Origin: Liolophura sinensis
Taxonomy: Eukaryota > Mollusca > Polyplacophora > Chitonida > Chitonidae
Assembly: GCF_032854445.1 (NCBI RefSeq)
Contig: NC_088306.1
Span: 24,153,764-24,217,763, forward strand
Direction of reading: 5' to 3'
DNA: 64,000 nt
Under the pieces are notes generated by a model. It ran no database searches, had not been told where the DNA came from, and worked only from the letters and a program-made list of their open reading frames with translations. Positions 32,601 to 43,344 of this stretch are shown piece by piece. Both the position numbers and the translations under genes were made by a program. Positions within the stretch are counted from its first letter, which is position 1, and each line of letters starts with the position of its first letter.

Positions 32601-35600
32601 TGGAGGCATTTGACACGCGAAAAGATACTTTCTTGGGTTATTATTACAAAGTTTTGTGTGGGGATTGGAAGGGGAGATGTTAGGGCGTGGATTAGACGAT
32701 TTAGAGGTAAGAGGAGTGGTTATTCGGGCCACCCCCTGTGTCCCATCATTTTAGCAATGACGCTTGTCTCCAACTGGAGGTTGAGCAGCCATGAATATGG
32801 TGTATCAACATGTTCCTTATCAACCAGTTAGTGCACTGGGACTACGCCATAATGAGAATTTTGGAATGGCGCCCGGCTGTCTTCGGTGCCTTTTGCTTTT
32901 GTTGGAGGAGGCCACTGTGGCCGAAGGGGTAGCCCACCAGAGTAGCGCAATGACCAGTAGCCTTTCACCAAAGCGGTCGGTGAGATTTCAAGTCCATAGT
33001 TACTGTATGACGACTGTTGTAAGGGATCAGAAAACCCCAAAATCCACGTAGCCCTTTGAGCTTTGTAACTAGGTATACTACAGCAGTTTAGTTGGGACCG
33101 TTTAGCATGAGCTGGCTTTCTCTCCGGCCGTACGGAAGGTCTGACAGCAACCTGCGGATGGCCGTGTCCGTCGGGCTCTGCCCGGCTTCCTCCTACCATA
33201 ATGATGGGTACCGTCGTATAAGTGAAATATGCTTAAGGACGGCGTAAAACAAGAATGAAATAAATAAATAATTTTCATTGGAGTGGCGGTGGTGACGAGA
33301 GAGTCCGCAAGCGGTCCCAAATAAACTGCGGTAGTATACTTAGTTACAAAGCTCTAAAGAGCTTCGTGGATTTCTGGTCTTTTACAACAGTCGTACAGTA
33401 ACTATTGTAAGTATTGTCAATAGCACAGTCAGTAATATCAGAGGTACTGTGCAGCCTATATGTAGCTCTGAGATTGGTGAGACATGTTTCCAGCGTAACT
33501 TCTACATTAACTGCTCTGAACCGTTACATTCACTAACCTGGAACTCGGTCCAGTCACATACGCTGTCATTGAATTCCCAAAGTTGTTCGCCACAAAAAGA
33601 GGTGTCCAAGAATATTAAAGTAATTCTAAATTTATATCATCTTGTTAAGAAAAATAACAATAACATCGCAAATAACAAAAATGTAACCGACGCCTCCACT
33701 TGGACAGTATAAGATCTTTGTCAACCGGCATTTTCGAATCACATGACTCCGTTAGTATGGTGGAATCAGTTAATTTTCAAAAAAATAAGGTCAACTTTTT
33801 TTTTATAATAGTGGATTATAGCTCCTTTCTGTTCATAAACAACACAGAAGTTAACGTCGACCCACTTAAACACGATATCAATCGCCCATTAGATGATGTA
33901 CATCTGATTGTTTCCAATCAAATCATTCCACAAGTTTATCTTTTTCGGGACGATGCCGTGTGCTGTCGGCTCAAATTGAAAATGGCGTTTAGCGAAGTTT
34001 GGCTTACTGCCAGTGTAACAGGAACATTTGTGTTAACTGTTACGTTATAGCATTTATTTTTCACTAATGACTATGTGATATGAGGTAGGAATTATTAAAG
34101 GATTACAGGAAACATGCTTTGTAGCGTACAGATTTAACATGTTGAGGACAGCACACACGGAAGGGCGGGGTTCTAGGTTAGTAAACGAAAGAGTACAGAT
34201 CTGTATTTCTCAAAGCTAAGCTGGTAAGAATGATACAGAACTCTGATCTGTGTGCAGCCACGAGATACATGTATAATGAAATAACAACGTCATTTTATGG
34301 TAACACGGCATTACCGTTTGATTAAGGACCTGTGCTACGATGATTTTGGAGTTGATACATGTATGGCAATGTGCGATCAGTGTGAACCATTTCACAAACT
34401 AACAGTTATTTGTTAAATACCCTTCGGTACATTGACAACAGCAACACTGGAAGTTTAACTTTGAGCCACATCATTAATCAAACATCATGATGTGAACTCC
34501 CGAGTAGATTTTCTATCCATTTATTCGTTATGTAATGGAACATGCTTGGAATACATTTAAAACAAAACAAAGGCAACCCTATATATTAAAGTCAACATAT
34601 TTGGACTTCTATATTTCGGCGATGCAGTCCTCAGGAATATACAGCAAAAGCACAGTATATATGCACAGCAGAGTGAAAAAGAGAAAATGAAACATTACAT
34701 TCACAGAAATTTATTTATTTATTTATTTGATTGGTGCTTTACGCCGTACTCAAGAATATTTCACTTATACGACGGCGGCCAGCATTATGGTGGGTGGAAA
34801 TCGGGTACAGCCCGGGGGAAACCCACGACCATCCGCAGTTTGCTGACAGGCCTTTCCACGTACGGCCGGAGAGGAAGCCAGCATGAGCTGGACTTGAACT
34901 CACAGCGACCGCATTGGTGAGAGACTCCTGGGTCATTACGCTGCGCTAGCGCGCTAACCAACTGAGCCACACATTCACAGAAAAGCTAAGAACATAGAAA
35001 GCTGAAACAAAATAGCAATGCACAAGGGTAAACCTTAAGAGTTACAGAAAGGATGCATTGGGACTCATTGCCGAGAGACAGCTGCATGGGTGGGTAATGA
35101 TAAATGAGACATAATATGTGTTAACGGGTGGCTATTTGAATACAATAAATCTTTGGAGGCTTTTCGCCCATGGTTCAGTTACAGGGGTTAGACTAAAAAT
35201 TTCATTTTTCTGTATATTGTTAACATGGCTTCATCTCTACGCCGAAATATAGAATAACAAATATGTTGTCTTCAACAATTTCATTTCTGTCTTTTACAAA
35301 AATCTAATATGTGGTCAGTTGTTTTGGGGGCGAATATTTCCATTGCAAATATAACAGACGGCTTACGTGTCTGGTGTGCGCGTTTCATCTCCTCTAGACG
35401 TGTTTTGTAAATTTGAACTTCATCTTGGGTGGATTCGACAGCCTCGGTCCACTGAGTGAGTTCCTGAACACGATCTTGGATCGATTCTACAGTCTGGTCC
35501 AGTTGAGTCATCGTCTGGAGACGATTTTGGATGAAATCTACAGCCTTGGCCAGCTGTGTTACTGTTCCCAAGCGATTTTTCATCTTCTCCACAGCCTTGT

Positions 35601-35919
35601 CCACTCGTGAAAACCTCCACTTCTCCATCAGAAGTCCAGCTTCTAAATTTTCCAGCTGAGTTTTGCAGAATGAACAGGTACCTTGAGACACTTTCTGATG
35701 TCTCGTCTTCGTCATTTTCAAACGCCTTACTTCAGCTTCTAGAGACTTAACCTTGGCCTGGCTGTTGTTAAATTTCTGTTCCATTTGAGAAAATTGCATT
35801 CTCATGGTAACAAAATCCAGATGCAGCTGGAATAAGAAGTAATCGTTGGGGTTCTCTGGCAATTCAGCTAATACCAGAGTAACGGTAGCAATCACTAAAG
35901 CGGCCAACAATCCCATCAT
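29527..35919 (-). CDS. Secreted coiled-coil protein with two PCSK9-like cysteine-rich modules
   Basis: Predicted complete gene of four exons: 35919-35367, 31912-31728, 30793-30666, 29647-29527. Borders are canonical, phases join (1, 0, 2) and the product is about 328 residues. A hydrophobic N terminus (MMGLLAALVIATVTLVLA) predicts a signal peptide. Residues about 30-185 are coiled coil, with one CSFC pair (82-85) and four 17-residue repeats (about 107-174). The C-terminal 140 residues hold two cysteine-rich modules: ADCSPGSVVECKCSNESKAC...WARATC, and LAKCPPGTQVTRCW...CIIHALC. The spacing resembles the C-terminal modules of PCSK9 (C-P-x-G-x-x-V-x-x-C ... ARC) and of related invertebrate proteins (by recall). 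The stop codon overlaps an AATAAA signal. No catalytic domain is present. A role in extracellular oligomeric binding, as in coiled-coil lectin-like proteins, is inference. Confidence 0.72.
29683..29752. repeat. Short dispersed element (family 3)
   Basis: 'gaatgaatgaatgattatgg' followed by 'cttaacgccacttctgcaat' and 'atctctgccatatcgtggcg'. This repeat core is seen again, shorter, at 18240 and 51945. It sits in the last intron of the secreted-protein gene. Confidence 0.65.
30666..30793 (-). CDS. Secreted Cys-rich protein, exon 3 (module boundary)
   Basis: 128 nt; acceptor CGTTCAG, donor GTGAGT, phase 0 to 2. It encodes ARATCEESGSYQVIRSPVNG and then LAKCPPGTQVTRCWLRN. The first half closes module 1 (ARATC) and the second opens module 2 (CPPGTQVTRC). 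Confidence 0.75.
31728..31912 (-). CDS. Secreted Cys-rich protein, exon 2 (first module)
   Basis: 185 nt; acceptor TTTGTAG, donor GTAAAT; enters with 2 nt and ends in phase 0. It encodes WYVRGGRVSKDNAVSRADCS, then CKCSNESKACDGVEVQGRKC. One N-glycosylation sequon (NES) is present. Confidence 0.75.
32912..33275 (+). mobile_element. SINE (family 1) split by a foldback arm
   Basis: The head lies at 32912-33001 ('gtagcccaccagagtagcgc', 'ggtgagatttcaagtcca') and the body and tail at 33104-33275 ('agctggctttctctccggcc' to 'gaaatatgcttaaggacggc', tail 'aaataaataaata'). About 100 bp of foreign sequence (the left foldback arm) separates them. Confidence 0.75.
33000..33406. repeat. Foldback pair (~95-bp arms) around the 3' part of a SINE
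   Basis: The left arm 33000-33103 ('atagttactgtatgacgact' to 'gcagtttagttgggaccg') recurs inverted at 33312-33406 ('gcggtcccaaataaactgcg' to 'gtcgtacagtaactatt'). Between the arms lies the SINE 3' half plus a short unique stretch. Either a foldback transposon captured SINE sequence, or an inverted duplication arose after SINE insertion. It lies in intron 1 of the secreted-protein gene. Confidence 0.75.
33407..34696. other. No confident gene; intron 1 of the secreted-protein gene
   Basis: Plus-strand open frames at 33449-33712 and 33700-34050 are unusually long for this window but show no start context, domain or splice support. They lie antisense inside the intron. Confidence 0.3.
34710..34970 (-). 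mobile_element. Full-length SINE (family 1) with 13-bp target-site duplication
   Basis: Complete minus-strand copy from the (AAAT)n tail to the tRNA-like head 'aaccaactgagccac'. The direct repeat 'acattcacagaaa' flanks it at 34697-34709 and 34971-34983. It is one of the youngest-looking copies. Confidence 0.93.
35367..35919 (-). CDS. Secreted Cys-rich protein, exon 1 (signal peptide, coiled coil)
   Basis: 553 nt; starts at a double ATG (35919 and 35916) a few bases after an acceptor-like CTTACAG, so an upstream untranslated exon is likely. Donor ACAC-GTAAGC, phase 1. It encodes the signal peptide, a long coiled coil (e.g. FSQMEQKFNNSQAKVKSLEA) and four 17-residue repeats. Without splicing, the frame would run 28 codons further to a stop; phase matching to exon 2 favours splicing. 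Confidence 0.75.
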
Positions 35920-36263
35920 TGAACAGTCGTATCGTATGTTCAAGGCTGTAAGACAGACAACGCTCAGGCCTCAGAGAGTATAACTTTGTCTCTAAATAAG
36001 ACTTAGTCTTTGATATATAGCCTTAGTTATTTTGTAGCACATTACATGCTTGTGACTTGATATGAGGAACACATCACATCCTTGTAATTTGATATGGGGA
36101 TCCTGTCGGCGCATAATTAGTTCGTCCTACATCTGCTAGTAGAGCATGTAGAGTCATGTTGCATGCTATAAACCTTAAGTATACGTATCCATCATCAGAC
36201 AGCTCTGGGTGATTACTAGGATAAATCTTTGTCATGTTTTGCTACATGATATGCCATGAAACC

Positions 36264-36362
36264 TTACCCCGGTTTCCTCCCGCCATAATGCTGGTCGCCG
36301 TTGTATAAGTGAAATATTCTTGAGTACGGCGTAAAACACCGATCAAATAAACAAATAAATCA
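36264..36362 (+). mobile_element. 5'-truncated SINE (family 1)
   Basis: Only the 3' third is present: 'cggtttcctcccgccataat', 'gaaatattcttgagtacggc' and the tail 'atcaaataaacaaataaat'. Confidence 0.85.
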
Positions 36363-36369
36363 AATGAAA

Positions 36370-36874
36370 CCCTTAGCTGCATATCCGAGTGCACTTGGGA
36401 CTTGCTGCTGTTGTGTTGTAAGATTTCTCCCCGCCGTTCTCTGAGGTGGGTGGCGATCTGACTTGACGTGAAGTGCGCTGGCATGCCTGTCACTGTTACA
36501 CAAGGAGCAGGAGATGTCCTCATTACAGTTTATGGACACATGATCTGCTGACTTTCAGCATCAGAACCATATGCGGTTTTCTTGTAGAAACTCTTGGCGA
36601 TTTTCTAAAAGTCTCGATCGAAAGGTTCGACAATAGTTGAGACCGACTAGTATTGTGTACCGCACGTACAGGAGTTGCCTTAGCGACGCTTAGTGCTAAC
36701 TCGTCAATGTTGGTCTTCTTGGAATGGAATTCCCTCCTGATGAAGACTTGCCTTGGTTGCGACCGTTCTTGTTTCGCCGATGCGATATTTTCCTATGCAA
36801 AAGTGGGTCCGTTTCGCACATTACTCAGCTCTTCCATGAATTCACAAAGAATGTGAAACAGCTCTGTCGAAGAA
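36370..36874. other. No gene seen; may hold more of the gag remnant
   Basis: The minus strand next to the gag fragment at 36875 may continue the element in broken frames, but I cannot align it with confidence. Confidence 0.3.
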
Positions 36875-37265
36875 TTAAAGTAGCTTCAAAGAGCTCTGTA
36901 TTTGGGATCTTCCTTTATTGACCGTATTTCCCAAGGATGTCGGACAAATCATACAGCTTTTATTTTCTTTATTATTCAGTCGTGGGAAGTTGTCGAGCTT
37001 GGATTTCAAAGCTGCCGCGGCCAATTCCGCGCTACCAAAACGTTCTTCCAATCGATCCCACATCTTCCAATAGGTGTGTGAACGCTAACAGCCCCACCAA
37101 CGGATTTCAGCGTATCTGCGTGACTCGGGAGCACGCCATTTGACCTACAAATCGATTCCTTCACCGGCAGTAACCCCTGTGATGCTCTGAAACCCTGACT
37201 TCCAAATGCAAATTGCAAATGTCTCGGGTTTGTCGTCAAAGTTCTAAGGAAATCTTTCTTCAACA
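36875..37265 (-). pseudogene. BEL/Pao-like retrotransposon gag fragment
   Basis: Across more than one minus-strand frame, pieces match the gag block found in BEL/Pao-type elements: a 'FDDKPETF' start, 'VKWRAPESRRYAE' and 'MWDRLEERFGSAELAAAALK' with 'SKLDNFPRL'. Frames are broken by at least one stop and one shift. No pol or LTR was found nearby, so this is a stray decayed fragment. Confidence 0.6.
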
Positions 37266-37269
37266 GATA

Positions 37270-39540
37270 TCATATGAATTCTGTGTTCACGGTTGAATGA
37301 GTCGGATAAAACTGTTGCTTCGATGTGAAGATATTTAACATTACCGAAGCGAATGGTGTAACATTTAGATCTGTTATTTCATTTAACACATGTTATTTCA
37401 CTTCGCACTGGGTAGGGGTTGAGGTAAAGTTGGTTTGGATATTATTATCTATAGTCCCATGGGGAGAGAAAACAACACTGGAAACACATTGGTAACCTGG
37501 TTTGATGTTCTCGTTGTGAAGAGTATCTTGTTCTGCAGGCACAGACGCTTTATCCGATAGAGAAAGCCTGGTGTCTGGCTGTGTTGATGGGCATGGCTCT
37601 GGCTTTGGAGTGATCTGTAGAGTAATGTCACCTTGTGGCAGAACGAACGTCCTTTACAAAACTGAAAACTTCAGTTTAGAGTCCTTGACGACCTTGTCGG
37701 TCAGGTGAGGTCAGCGTGTTAAACAAATTACACAGTCCACACTGTATAATCATAATAAAGATCCGAACACCAATAAACGTGACTTCCGCAGAAATTCACA
37801 TAAACGAGACATCAGTACTACTGTGGTACACAAACGGTGTCGGCATAAAAATCTGTCCTCCCAAATGAAACTGGCATCACCGGCTCATATAAATATAATG
37901 GACTCGATACGAGAGCGTCGCACACTCTCCTGGCTCCCAGTGGATGCAGCAAAAATACCTCCCCTCTGCACAGAAAACACGGCTTATATACGTGCCAGGT
38001 GGATTCAACTATTCTTAGACACAGAATTAACAACCAATGAACAGCCAGTTAAATAAACAGAGCCTTGAACAAGGTGCTTTCGGCCAGGTCCGCGCTGTAC
38101 ATATATAACAGGGCCTGTTATGCTTTCACAAAGGTCCGCAGACTAACAGTACATGAAAACGTTAAATAGTCATACATAACACCTGCAACATATCTATCTG
38201 TGCACATCGATTCACCTTCTAACGGTAAGTTTATATGTGATAACACGTCAGTTTCCATGTCGCAATGGAATTTGGACAGTTCCGATGTCCGCCGTGACGT
38301 TAAAGATTTTGCTTCGTGCCATGTCGACATGGTGAATGCTCATCTGTTCAGGTTTTAAATTCACCAATGTGTATCGTTAATCTATATTTATGTACATTCG
38401 AACTCCGGGGAGGGGTAAAACACCAAGTACGCAGCGTCTGACTGTCTGCAATGTCGGAGATACTCTGTGGGCCAGGACCGTTGTTATCGTGTCGTTGAGT
38501 ATTATAAACAAACAATGAGCATTACACTTTAAAATGTCATGGGCATGTAGTGTTCATACGTTATTTGAGCAAGTTAGGTTTTTATGTAACCAGTGCTATG
38601 AGCATTATGGGACAGAATATACATGTGTGATGGCTGTGTTGAAAGTACATGAGTCTATTGTTAGTGTAAGCCTACACTGATAGCGACAGTCAATAAAGTA
38701 TCTTCCAGAAGTAGTGAGACCAATAAGCCTGCCGTGAGGAAGATACAACAGGGCAAATAAGTGGTAATATTTTAACTGCACATTGAGAGTTAGCTCCCTT
38801 TTATTGTCTGACCGCACGTGACCTCTTGACATACTGTGTATTCCTTAAATTATATAAAAACTAAATCTAACCGTCTCAAAATATGACTTCCAAAACAGCA
38901 ACAGTTTTACATTACGAATATTACGTTGAGGTTTGAGGTAAAATACAATCGTAAGCATGTCCATCTTCGTTTATTTGTAGATTTCCTTCTCGTGAATTTT
39001 CTTTTACGCCACATACACAGTTCTTAAATCCAGTGTAGAGATTGTTTTGAAGGGTCCTGTGCGCAAATGTCATTCACACCGTGGTGGACTCCACTCTTGC
39101 GAAGTCTTCATCGAGGCCAGCGACAAAGCCTCATGGCGTATACACGGGGTTGACACAAACTGTGGGCGGAAACTGATATTATATGAATATTTAACAGTTC
39201 AGTGAATGATTGACAGTACGGTGTCTCCTACGCAATCTCTTCTGTCCTTTTCCTGTTTCACCATAACCGTCTGTTCGAGTTTTTCTCTTCCGCTACATTT
39301 CCATTTGGTTATATACTTCATCACTCCTGCTTAATTTCTCCTGTTCTGCCTCTGTTTCTATTGATGTTTTCTCCTTTCTTCGGTTTCACTTTCCTTGAAA
39401 ACTTGGTCACTTCGTTTTGATTTCATCTGTGTCAACTCAACTTTGTTGTAACCTTTTTCCGACGTTCTCTCTTCTTTGCCAGTTCTTTCTGGTAATAGTG
39501 CGGGTCAGATCTTCGTTTTGCTTTCCTTATTTCGTCTTTT
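37270..39540. other. No gene seen
   Basis: About 2.3 kb of spacer. Short frames on both strands have no family resemblance. The stretch 39000-39540 is unusually pyrimidine-rich on the plus strand. Confidence 0.35.
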
Positions 39541-39542
39541 TA

Positions 39543-39760
39543 TTTCCCTTGATAACTTAAAGCACCTTGCTTCTTCGGCATAAGTATTTTATAACTTCCC
39601 AGCTTTTCTTTGGTTAGCTGAGCTTGTTTCTGAAGTTCATTAAACAGAAAGTTATCCATTGTGGAAATGTGATGACATTCTGGACGACTAGGGAATCCGC
39701 GAAGTACAACACCATAATGGTTTTGCACAATATCTTGGAGATAAATGCTCTATCCTTGTA
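39543..39760 (-). other. Unassigned coding-like fragment
   Basis: The minus-strand frame reads NHYGVVLRGFPSRPECHHIS and then NELQKQAQLTKEKLGSYKIL before TAA, with AAATAAAAA at the stop. It looks like the last exon of a gene or a retrocopy but matches no family I know. Confidence 0.25.
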
Positions 39761-39834
39761 TACCCAAACATGGTTGTAACATTGTGCTTGAGTGACGAAA
39801 CCATTCCTGTGGTGAACAACACATGTATAATAAA

Positions 39835-39875
39835 CACACACACACACACCCACACCCGCACACACACACACATGT
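39835..39875. repeat. (CA)n microsatellite
   Basis: ACAC run of about 40 bp with single-base interruptions. Confidence 0.9.
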
Positions 39876-39963
39876 AATCCTCAGAAAATATTCTTTGTGT
39901 GGATGCAGGAATGGATGTCATTGGCTTCGTAATATGCTCCGTATCTTCCAGGAAAGACTAATT

Positions 39964-40206
39964 CAGTTCCTGAGAAACTTTTAACTGAACGAAAAGTTTC
40001 TTAACAGTTGAAGAATTCTGTTCATGAGCAAGGTTGAATAAGGAATTTGTAACCTTTACGGCTTTGTTTTCCAAGTATAATTCTTTCATCTCCTGCTGAT
40101 CTCTGAATTTTGTCGGCAGTACTTTGTTATGTAGTATTCTAAGTCCACTTTTCATCTCCAGTTTCACATTAGTGAAATCTTTTTCTATGCACAAGAACAG
40201 CTGCCT
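39964..40206 (-). other. Unassigned coding-like fragment
   Basis: The minus-strand frame of about 80 codons reads KDFTNVKLEMKSGLRILHNK, then KFRDQQEMKELYLENKAVKV and a hydrophilic helical end before TAG. It may belong with the fragment at 39543-39760, out of frame, as a decayed retrocopy. Confidence 0.25.
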
Positions 40207-40483
40207 TCATGTGAGTTTCACATTGATTCGTCCCATCATCCAAGATGGTCTCTCTATCTGCTGGTTATTCAGCCATCATTCCAAGCTACGTCTATAAAAA
40301 GGAAATTTAAATTAAAAGTGGCTAAATTAAAAGTAATGATTTTTTTTCATTAAATCATATAAGCAAGAAATGTAGTTCGCTTACATGTAAGTTGGGCCAG
40401 CAAGACTTTTAGTTTAAATGTGGGTAACGCCATTGATCACCTTTTGACTACTTTTTTTTACGCAATATGCGTCCTTTTGCATT

Positions 40484-42067
40484 ATAGTTTATTCCGCAGT
40501 TAGAAATTCGTATTATTGACGATTGATTACAACAACAAAAGTCAAATTTCAGTGACGAATTGTCACAGAATATCTGGTAAAAAGATGTACTCAATGTTGC
40601 TTTAGAATTCATAGTTTATAAAACATGTATATATTGCTGAAGTTCCTATGGTCTTATCTCAGTTAGAAGTCATTTAGATATTTATTACCGAAAGGATTCA
40701 CGTAACTTCGTAGCGTAAGTCCGCCATCATGTTTAGCATTTTAGACGGGAGGCTGTGGAATGTAGGATTTTGATAATTACGAAAGCGGCTCATGTACAAT
40801 ATTAATATATTTAGAAAGAGTAGATTTTATATTATCTGTGTTCTTCAAATTAATATTTAATATGACACTATCTGATAGAAATTGACGGGGGTTTTGCATA
40901 TAGAAAGTTACGCTGTATCAGCCATAGTTGCTTTACCATCATGGTAAATTATTGGCGAGGCGTGGCAAGAGACGAACGCTGCTCAATGCACGTCAGCCGA
41001 TCAAAATTTTGGATTTTTGGTGATTAGCACCGCCTACTCTGCCTGCACGCTATAAAAGGGCGTTGGTCAAGGGGTCTAACAGATGGTCCTGGAGGTCTAC
41101 GACAGACAAGGTCGAAGACAAAGGCAAGATCAAAGGCAGAGGCAAGATCAATACAAGCTACAGAGGATTAGTTAGGGGACACCACAGATGCAAGACAGTT
41201 CTACGGTCTCAAAACGCAGACTACACATCGGTGAGTATCCCATCATGGATCAGCATAGAGATTTGCCAGGGATCGCCGATCTTCCCAAGAGGAGTCGATC
41301 TTGATTGACAGCGGGCGGAGCTAGTGTATTGAATCTCGCGGGAGATTATTTTGTTCCCTCGGGAGATTTGCTCGATCTGGCTGGAGATCGGTAATCTTCA
41401 GTATATTACGCAGGAAGGATTTAGTGTTATACTGAAGGGACTGTGACTATATGAGTTTAATAGTTACTTCTCTTGTATTAAACCGTACTTGTAAGGATTA
41501 CGGTCGGGTAGAAATTCTGGCACACATACCTCTCTTATATTTTTAAGTGCTAAAGATTGTTCACCGTCTACAGCCGTGCCAACAAGCTTGGCAGAGTTAT
41601 TCCCCCTGAAACTCTCTCTCAAAAACGCTATTGCTGATTCTGATGGAGTATTTGATAATTTCACTGTATATATGTGAATAAATGTATTTCACTGTTTTGT
41701 GTTCGAACTGAAAAACAAATGTTCGGATCTTCTATAACGCTGTTCTTGCTAATTAACTGAAATAAGTCGTAACACAGAGTTTTCCCCGAAGCGTTACACT
41801 GGAACAGTACAGACTTGGAATGTATTGGGTGTTATTAATGGAAAACAGCGTTCAATAAAATTAGTGGAATATTGAAAGGAAGTCCATATTTCTGTAGTGG
41901 TGTTCCCAAATACCCGAAGTCAATATCGGTCCCATGCGGTTCCCAAATATGAGATTTTTACCGGGGAGTTGATAGAGGTTAGCTGGTGATAAACAGAGAG
42001 CAGGGCGAAGCCCATATTCTTCATCTCTAAAGGTCATCAGACTGGGTTTTTAAAAATTCGATAAGCT
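40484..42067 (+). repeat. 5' LTR of the Ty3/Gypsy element
   Basis: About 1.58 kb, matching 46725-48082. Shared blocks include 'ttttatattatctgtg', 'agagatttgccagggatcgc' and 'gcaggaaggatttagtgtta'. The exact left end is uncertain by about 40 bp. Confidence 0.8.
41051..41060 (+). promoter_or_regulatory. TATA box in the 5' LTR
   Basis: A TATAAAAG motif upstream of the block 'aacagatggtcctggaggtc' that both LTRs share. The 3' LTR has lost this motif through a small deletion. Confidence 0.55.
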
Positions 42068-42085
42068 TGGTGGCAGCGGTGAGAT
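42068..42085 (+). other. Putative primer-binding site
   Basis: 'tggtggcagcggtgagat' begins with TGG right after the LTR end, as expected for a site complementary to a tRNA 3' CCA end. I cannot say which tRNA. Confidence 0.5.
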
Positions 42086-42337
42086 TCTCTTTATAAATTA
42101 CTCCAATATTACGTTTTTTTTGTTTTACAAAAACGACTTAAGTGCTCTACTGCCTTTATGGCTCATTTGGAGGAAGGACCGGACAAAATTTGGCAGTCAG
42201 GAGGATATTACTTCTCCACAAGATAACACCACCTTGTGGAATCTCCAGGATCATCTTCACATGTGACTGGGCATGGCGACACAGCTCATGTGTGTGATAA
42301 AAATCGTCGTCAACTTAGGTTAGAATCTTACAATGGG

Positions 42338-42593
42338 CCTCCGTGGCTCAGTTGGTTAGCGCGCCAGGGCAGCGTAATGACCCAGGAGTCTCTCACCAAT
42401 GCGGTCGCGGTGAGTTCAAGTCCAGCTCATGCTGGCTTCCTCTGGCCTTACGTGGGAAGGTTGCGGATGGTCGTGGATTTCCCCCGGGCTGTACCCGGTT
42501 TCCACCGACCATAATGCTGACCGCCGTCGTATACGTGAAATATTCTTGAGTACGGCGTAAAACTCCAATCAAATAAATAAATAAATAAATAAA
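42338..42593 (+). mobile_element. Full-length SINE (family 1) inserted in the Ty3/Gypsy element
   Basis: Complete plus-strand copy from the head 'ctccgtggctcagttggtta' to a five-unit AAAT tail. The repeat 'tacaatggg' lies at 42329-42337 and 42594-42602. It inserted just upstream of gag, after the LTR element was in place. Confidence 0.92.
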
Positions 42594-42599
42594 TACAAT

Positions 42600-43340
42600 G
42601 GGGAATCTTCAGAGGAAGGTACATATTAAGATATTTTCATATCCGGGATTAATGGATGGAGACAAGTTCAACATGCAGACTGTTTGTTCGCCCACCTTAA
42701 AGGTGCTGCGCGGCAACTGGTTTCTGCACTTTCAGAAGAGGAACAGGGTGACTTTGATCATCATGCTGCAGACCTCGGGAACAGATTTGGTTCCAGTGGT
42801 CAAGCTGAACTAAGGGGCAGACATGATGGAGAAGGTCTTAGAGAATTAGGACAAGCTATTAGATATCTTTCTTATTATTATTATTATTAGATACCTTGGC
42901 TTATCCAGGCATGTCTGCTGGTCATCAGGACAGATTAGCTAAGATTTATTCTGTTGGTACACTAGCAGATTACAAGATGAGGATGTTAGCTCAACAAGGG
43001 ATAGCTGAAAGTCTTCAACAGTCAGTTAATCCGGCTCTAAAAATGAGGTGTACTGGAGAATTGAAGCTCAAAGAGAAAGTAGTATACTACGCCGCAGAAC
43101 TGTTAGGGAAATATCAGCTTCTTCAAAAGACGAAGAGTAGCAGAAAACAGGTAAAGTGGTAGAGGAAATCTTAACTAACTGGAATCATATATCAAGGGCT
43201 AAACATAATCAACGTATGACTGAGGACGTTGAATACTTCCTGTGTGGTCAGATAGGTCATTACAGAAGGAGTGCCCGAGTAATACAGGGAAGAAATTCAT
43301 TCATCGGTCGGGCAATGGCAGACAACCGATTTAACAGGAC
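42600..43340 (+). pseudogene. Ty3/Gypsy gag remnant
   Basis: Three plus-strand frames together show a gag: 'FAHLKGAARQLVSALSEEEQ', 'LGNRFGSSGQAELRG', 'AYPGMSAGHQDRLAKI'. A later zinc-knuckle-like 'FLCGQIGHYRRSA' has lost its first and last cysteine. Several frameshifts and a (TTA)n insertion break it. Confidence 0.75.
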
Positions 43341-43344
43341 ATGA

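Noticed and set aside
33700-34050. 116-codon plus-strand open frame
   Set aside because: Long for this window but with no domain, signal, start context or splice evidence, and antisense in an intron.
35281-35366. C-terminal continuation of the coiled-coil frame to its own stop
   Set aside because: A strong GTAAGC donor at 35366 and a phase match to the cysteine-rich exon make splicing the better model; an unspliced isoform is possible but unsupported.
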